From Pyrus communis (taxonomy: Eukaryota; Streptophyta; Magnoliopsida; Rosales; Rosaceae): 64,000 nt of DNA. The stretch is taken from positions 31,226,953 to 31,290,952 of the forward strand of contig NC_084804.1 of NCBI RefSeq assembly GCF_963583255.1. Reading direction: 5' to 3'. This document shows positions 63,071 through 64,000 of the stretch, one piece after another (the stretch's first letter is position 1; each line of letters starts with the position of its first letter). Both the position numbers and the translations under genes were made by a program. The notes under the pieces were generated by a model. It was given only the letters and a program-made list of their open reading frames with translations, was not told the origin of the DNA and did no database searches.

Positions 63071-64000
63071 GCTTCGTAATCGCTAATTTATTTATAACCT
63101 GAATGTTTTCATATGACTAAGCTTGGCAAATCAGCATGTAAACATTAGATTTCAGACCGGCGGATACTGTCGAAATAAAAATAATGCCCCCAATCCATTG
63201 AAATCTGGTACCGAATTGGATGCGTATCGGGCTGCTGGATTCTGATAGCATTGTGCACGTCCAAATATTCTAAGTTGAACTGAATGAGAGAGAGAGAGAA
63301 TTGTCTTTGTATTTTCAACGGCCCCTGAGGCCCCCTAAACACCACGCGATGTGCGGTGCTCTTCCAGACTTTGGAGCCTACCTCTAGCCGAGCCGTTTCT
63401 AGAATGGGCGGGCTGTTAAACAGAGAAGTTAACCGGAGGCCCACTAGACACCACGCGCGTGCGGTGCTCTTCCAGTCTCTAGATTCTACCTCTAGCCGAG
63501 CAGTTTCCAAGGTGGCGGGGTGTTAAACAGAAAGGTTAACTCTTCCCCAGGCCTCCCCCGACGTCTCTCACTGACGATGCCGTCAACCACCGCGTTCCAG
63601 TTTAGGAATTTTAACCCGGTTCCTTTTGAAGTTTCCATGAGGCGCGGTCTAAATTATGTTTATTCTTTCCCCATCAATGAGAAAAAGCAAGTTGTATTAC
63701 GAGAGGGAACTAGTCGGTTTGAACGTACCGGCATAATTCTTGCTGAATTCTAGAGGGCGTTGATAGATAGCTTTCCCATTGCTAGAAAAAAGCATATGCA
63801 GGAGAAATAATAAGTAGAATACAAGAGAAATATTAAGTACGGAATATACATGTAATTGACTGAAGCAGTTCACACAATCATCAAACAAATTCAGTTTCAG
63901 TATTGGCTTAAAACATCCTGTCATCACACAAAGGTGATACGCGACCAAGGGAAGCACTAACCGTGCAGGAACGAGGCTCTCCTCTTAAGAGTACTACTTT
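63071..64000. other. Intergenic region downstream of CAMTA
   Basis: Holds a GA microsatellite (about 63286-63299), the duplicated block at 63327-63543, and a 58-codon plus-strand frame from an ATG at 63577 to 63753 that I do not recognise and do not call a gene. Nothing else seen. Confidence 0.4.
63327..63543. repeat. Two-copy ~108-bp GC-rich tandem duplication
   Basis: 63327-63435 and 63436-63543 share CACCACGCG, GTGCGGTGCTCTTCCAG, CTACCTCTAGCCGAGC and TGTTAAACAGA in the same order. They are notably richer in GC than their surroundings. Confidence 0.8.

Overview
The window is nuclear DNA of a flowering plant. GT-AG split genes, a DYW-class PPR gene, a chloroplast copper ATPase and plant-specific retroelements show this directly. 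The mix of small DNA transposons and a Cassandra TRIM suggests a woody eudicot, perhaps Rosaceae (apple/pear tribe); that placement is an inference from remembered repeat families and was not tested by a search.

Layout. (1) 1-10.7 kb, minus strand: the first eleven exons (about 610 codons) of a chloroplast copper P-type ATPase of the PAA1/HMA6 type, cut by the left window edge. Its third intron is about 6 kb and holds a complete 1.9-kb gag-only LTR element (TR-GAG type), a MITE and a LINE scrap. (2) 10.8-18.6 kb: no intact gene. Degenerate tandem copies of one multi-block sequence are interrupted by a hAT-like element and two PIF/Harbinger-like MITEs, and the sister copies preserve the empty sites. 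(3) 19.1-19.7 kb: a broken, unrecognised gene. (4) 21.5-23.5 kb, minus: an intact intronless DYW PPR gene matching Arabidopsis At3g24000. (5) 26.66-28.50 kb: a tandem array of a Cassandra TRIM (five LTRs with 5S-rRNA-like sequence) bracketed by one 5-bp target duplication. (6) 29.6-37.1 kb: a decayed LINE carrying a nested hAT element and a nested solo LTR. (7) 38.2-40.8 kb: an inverted and tandem array with ~490-bp units. Its fourth unit is split by (8), a very young, coding-intact Athila-like Ty3 element at 40,805-52,464. (9) 55.07-62.79 kb, plus: a complete 13-exon CAMTA transcription factor gene, including a GC-AG intron.

The host genes do unrelated jobs: copper delivery to plastids, organellar RNA editing, and calcium/calmodulin-dependent transcription. 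Nothing suggests they act as a cluster. Most of the remaining DNA is nested mobile elements, many datable relative to each other through target-site duplications. I found no clearly new biological system. The most informative structures are the Cassandra array with its single TSD and the family of internal empty sites.
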